Part shown: one piece after another, positions 61,613 through 64,000 of the stretch
How positions within the stretch are numbered: the stretch's first letter is position 1
Layout of the letters: each line of letters starts with the position of its first letter
DNA from: Candidatus Nitricoxidireducens bremensis
Lineage (GTDB): Bacteria > Pseudomonadota > Gammaproteobacteria > Burkholderiales > Rhodocyclaceae
Direction of reading: 5' to 3'
Assembly (NCBI GenBank): GCA_030247725.1
Contig: JAOTRT010000004.1
Location: forward strand, 186,001-250,000
DNA length: 64,000 nt
The notes under the pieces: generated by a model
Database searches by the model: none
What the model was told of the DNA's origin: nothing
The model's input: only the letters and a program-made list of their open reading frames with translations
Program-made: the position numbers and the translations under genes

Positions 61613-61665
61613 AATAGTCGGACATAAAAACCCCTACCCCAACAACCCCTCAGGAGAAAACAACC

Positions 61666-62250
61666 ATGGAACATACCCTGCCCCCCCTGCCCTACGCGAT
61701 GGACGCCCTCGCTCCCCACATGAGCAAGGAGACCTTCGAGTACCACTATGCCAAGCACCACCAGGCCTACGTCACCAACCTCAACAACCTGATCAAGGCC
61801 ACCGAGTACGAAAACCTCGACCTGGAAGCCATCGTCAAGAAGGCCCCGGCCGGCGGCATCTACAACAACGCCGCCCAGGTGTGGAACCACAGCTTCTTCT
61901 GGAACTGTATGAAGCCCAACGGCGGCGGCGCTCCGACCGGCGCCCTGGCCGATGCCATCAACAAGAAGTGGGGCTCCTACGACGAATTCAAGAAGGCCTT
62001 CCAGACCAGCGCCGTCGGCAACTTCGGCTCCGGCTGGACCTGGCTCGTGAAGAAGGCCGACGGCTCCGTCGACATCGTCAACATGGGCGCCGCCGGCACG
62101 CCGCTGACCACGGCTGACCGCGCCCTGCTCTGCGTCGACGTCTGGGAACACGCCTACTACATCGACTACCGCAACCTGCGTCCCAAGTTCGTCGAGACCT
62201 TCCTGACCTCCCTGGTCAACTGGGACTTTGCGGCGAAGAACTTCGGCTGA
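61666..62250 (+). CDS. sodB: Iron-type superoxide dismutase
   Basis: A 194-residue Fe/Mn-family SOD. Metal ligands are in [27 protein letters not shown] and [15 protein letters not shown]. The Gln before VWNH and the GGG segment after it are typical of iron-dependent SodB. It starts [20 protein letters not shown] with an AGGAG ribosome site upstream. A strong hairpin lies about 90 nt after the stop. Confidence 0.97.
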   Translation: MEHTLPPLPYAMDALAPHMSKETFEYHYAKHHQAYVTNLNNLIKATEYENLDLEAIVKKAPAGGIYNNAAQVWNHSFFWNCMKPNGGGAPTGALADAINKKWGSYDEFKKAFQTSAVGNFGSGWTWLVKKADGSVDIVNMGAAGTPLTTADRALLCVDVWEHAYYIDYRNLRPKFVETFLTSLVNWDFAAKNFG

Positions 62251-62340
62251 GCCGAGAACGCCGTTTAGTCGGACCGCAGTCGAAACCGATGGCATAAGGT
62301 CGTAAGCGCCGGGGGTTCCGCCTGCGGCAGAGTCGTCACC

Positions 62341-62374
62341 GAGAATGGGCACATGGTGCCCATTTCTCTTTCTT
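62341..62374 (+). terminator. Likely terminator of sodB
   Basis: GAGAATGGGCAC pairs with GTGCCCATTTCTC over 12 bp with one bulged T and a 3-nt loop. A T-rich tail (TTTCTT) follows. It is 90 nt after the sodB stop. Confidence 0.7.
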
Positions 62375-62542
62375 GACACGCCGGCAGGGTTGCCTGCCAA
62401 GCGACCTCGACGGGGACGACGTCCTCACCGGCATCAGCCAAACCCTGGACGCCTGGCGCAGGACCGGCATTTACAGCCACCCGGACCGGGCCGTTTCGCC
62501 GTCTGGCGCAAGGACGAACACCGCACCGATACAATAGCCGGC
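62375..62542 (+). other. Unassigned sequence before the antiporter gene
   Basis: A GC-rich stretch without a recognised gene. One frame reads LDGDDVLTGISQTLDAWRR followed by TGIYSHPDRAVSPSG, which looks protein-like but has no start and ends in a stop shortly before the antiporter ATG. It may be the tail of a decayed gene or simply the promoter region of the antiporter gene. Confidence 0.3.
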
Positions 62543-64000
62543 ATGGAACTGGCCCTGATCATCTTCCTGCCGTTTCTCGGCAGCCTGGGTGCGGCTTTTC
62601 TGCCGCCGAATGCGCGCAACGCCGAGGCCTGGCTGGCCGGCGCCGCCGCGCTGGCGGCCACGGCGATCACCGTCAGTCTCTATCCGCAGGTGGCGGCGGA
62701 AGGCGTGTTGCGGCTGAACCTGCCCTGGGCGCCGGCACTCGGCCTGGACATCAGCCTGCGCATGGACGGCTTCGCCTGGCTATTCGCCCTGCTGGTCACC
62801 GGCATGGGCACACTGGTGGTGATCTACGCGCGCTACTACATGTCGCCGGCCGACCCGGTGCCGCGCTTCTTCTCCTTCTTTCTCGTCTTCATGGGCGCCA
62901 TGCTCGGCGTCGTGCTCTCCGGCCATCTGATCCAGATGGTGATGTTCTGGGAAATGACCAGCCTGTCGTCCTTCATGCTGATCGCCTACTGGCACCACCG
63001 CGGCGAGGCGCGGCGCGGCGCACGCATGGCGCTGACGGTGACGGGCGCCGGTGGACTCGCCCTCTTCGGCGGCGTGCTGCTGCTCGGCCACATCGCCGGC
63101 GGCTACGACCTCGACACCGTTCTCGCAGCCGCGCCGCAGGTCAAGGCGCATCCGTGGTATCCGGCGGTGCTGGCGCTGATTGCGCTGGGCGCGCTGACCA
63201 AGAGCGCCCAGTTCCCTTTCCATTTTTGGCTGCCCCACGCGATGTCCGCGCCGACGCCGGTGTCGGCCTACCTGCATTCGGCGACCATGGTAAAAGCCGG
63301 CGTGTTCCTCCTGGCGCGGCTGTGGCCGGTGCTGGCCGGCACCGACGCCTGGTTCTGGATCATCGGCGGCGCCGGGCTGTGCTCGCTGGTGCTGGCGGGC
63401 TACCTCGCCATGTTCCAGCAGGACATGAAGGGCGTGCTGGCCTACTCGACCATCAGCCACCTCGGCCTCATCACGCTGCTGCTCGGCATGAACAGCGAGC
63501 TGGCGCTGGTCGCCGCCGTATTCCACATCGCCAACCACGCCACCTTCAAGGCTTCCTTGTTCATGGCCGCCGGCATCGTGGACCACGAGACCGGCACGCG
63601 CGACCTCGGCCGCCTCTCCGGCCTGTCGCGCGCCATGCCGCTCACGGCCGCGCTGGCCGTCGTTGCGGCGGCGGCGATGGCCGGCGTGCCGCTTCTCAAC
63701 GGCTTCCTGTCGAAGGAAATGTTCTTCGCCGAAACCGTCTTCCTTGATCGGCCGGACTGGCAGCGTTTCGGCCTGCCGCTGGCAGCGACGCTGGCTGGCG
63801 TGTTCAGCGTCGCCTATTCGCTGCGCCTGATCCAGAGGGTGTTCTTCGGTCCCCCTGCACAAGACCTGCCGCACACGCCGCACGAGCCGACGCGCTGGAT
63901 GCTGCTGCCAAGCGCGCTGCTCGTCGCCGCCTGCGTGCTGGTCGGCGTCGTCCCGGAACTCGTCATCGGCCCCTATCTGCGCACGGCAACCGGCGCGATT
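62543..64000 (+). CDS. mrpA: Monovalent cation/proton antiporter subunit A, 3' end beyond window
   Basis: The visible 486 residues start MELALIIFLPFLGSLGAAFL and contain about fourteen hydrophobic helices. Conserved segments of the NuoL/MrpA family are present: VMFWEMTSLSSFMLIAYWHH (with the key Glu), TKSAQFPFHFWLPHAM (key Lys), SATMVKAGVFLLARLW and NHATFKASLFMAAG. The WHHRGEARRGARMALTVTG part is more like MrpA/PhaA than respiratory NuoL. Full MrpA proteins are longer than 750 residues. Other mrp genes would lie to the right. Confidence 0.9.
   Translation, partial: MELALIIFLPFLGSLGAAFLPPNARNAEAWLAGAAALAATAITVSLYPQVAAEGVLRLNLPWAPALGLDISLRMDGFAWLFALLVTGMGTLVVIYARYYMSPADPVPRFFSFFLVFMGAMLGVVLSGHLIQMVMFWEMTSLSSFMLIAYWHHRGEARRGARMALTVTGAGGLALFGGVLLLGHIAGGYDLDTVLAAAPQVKAHPWYPAVLALIALGALTKSAQFPFHFWLPHAMSAPTPVSAYLHSATMVKAGVFLLARLWPVLAGTDAWFWIIGGAGLCSLVLAGYLAMFQQDMKGVLAYSTISHLGLITLLLGMNSELALVAAVFHIANHATFKASLFMAAGIVDHETGTRDLGRLSGLSRAMPLTAALAVVAAAAMAGVPLLNGFLSKEMFFAETVFLDRPDWQRFGLPLAATLAGVFSVAYSLRLIQRVFFGPPAQDLPHTPHEPTRWMLLPSALLVAACVLVGVVPELVIGPYLRTATGAI

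Overview
The window is a GC-rich bacterial chromosome segment. Gene content and order point to a betaproteobacterium, most likely of the Rhodocyclales: leuC-leuD-leuB-asd, trxA-rho-rpmE, a proton-pumping pyrophosphatase next to a PPi-dependent phosphofructokinase, exbB-exbD-lpxK-ycaR-kdsB, xseA-sodB and an oxygen-tolerant membrane hydrogenase. This placement is by familiarity of gene order; no database search was possible. Nearly all the DNA is coding, and many neighbours overlap by 1-4 nt.

Layout. 1-9.5 kb (mostly minus strand): a leucine/aspartate-family operon (leuC, entericidin-like lipoprotein, leuD, leuB, asd running off the left edge), an MFS transporter, a YdcH-like protein, aroC, an acyl-CoA ligase, a CBS protein and fdxA. 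9.7-16.9 kb: trxA, rho, rpmE, a GT83-like membrane glycosyltransferase, orn (opposite strand), an M48 protease, a small cytochrome c, pterin dehydratase and rsgA. 16.9-26.6 kb: a hydrogen/energy-sensing block. A membrane histidine kinase and LuxR-type regulator are divergent from hyaABCD, whose small subunit has the six-cysteine proximal-cluster signature of oxygen-tolerant group 1d enzymes. A chemoreceptor gene overlaps hyaD, and a split Aer-like PAS/MCP pair converges on it. 26.8-30.9 kb: thiolase, CobD/AmpE-like protein, NUDIX hydrolase, retropepsin-like protease and a glutamine amidotransferase.

31.1-39.9 kb is an accessory defence island: a type I restriction-modification operon (hsdM, hsdS, hsdR). 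Two extra genes sit between hsdM and hsdS: a DUF4062/GHKL-ATPase fusion containing eight in-frame 12-bp repeats, and a RhuM-family gene. A YgjP-like metallohydrolase ends the operon, followed by what looks like the tail of a PIN-toxin gene. 39.9-45.4 kb: yajQ and an arginine operon (argD, argF, cytochrome c, argG, DUF2788, ppnP, TPMT-like) with a possible attenuator before argD. 45.5-49.1 kb: an orphan ParA, small conserved proteins, rpsT and murJ.

49.2-53.4 kb is a pyrophosphate-economy cluster (hppA, PPi-PFK, adk). 53.5-56.5 kb is the envelope operon exbB-exbD-lpxK-ycaR-kdsB. 56.6-60 kb holds a coiled-coil/J-domain protein converging on a large Sel1-repeat protein. Then come xseA, sodB and the start of a Mrp-type antiporter subunit cut by the right edge. 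I saw no rRNA, tRNA, CRISPR array or insertion sequence. No stretch longer than 300 bases lacks a gene.
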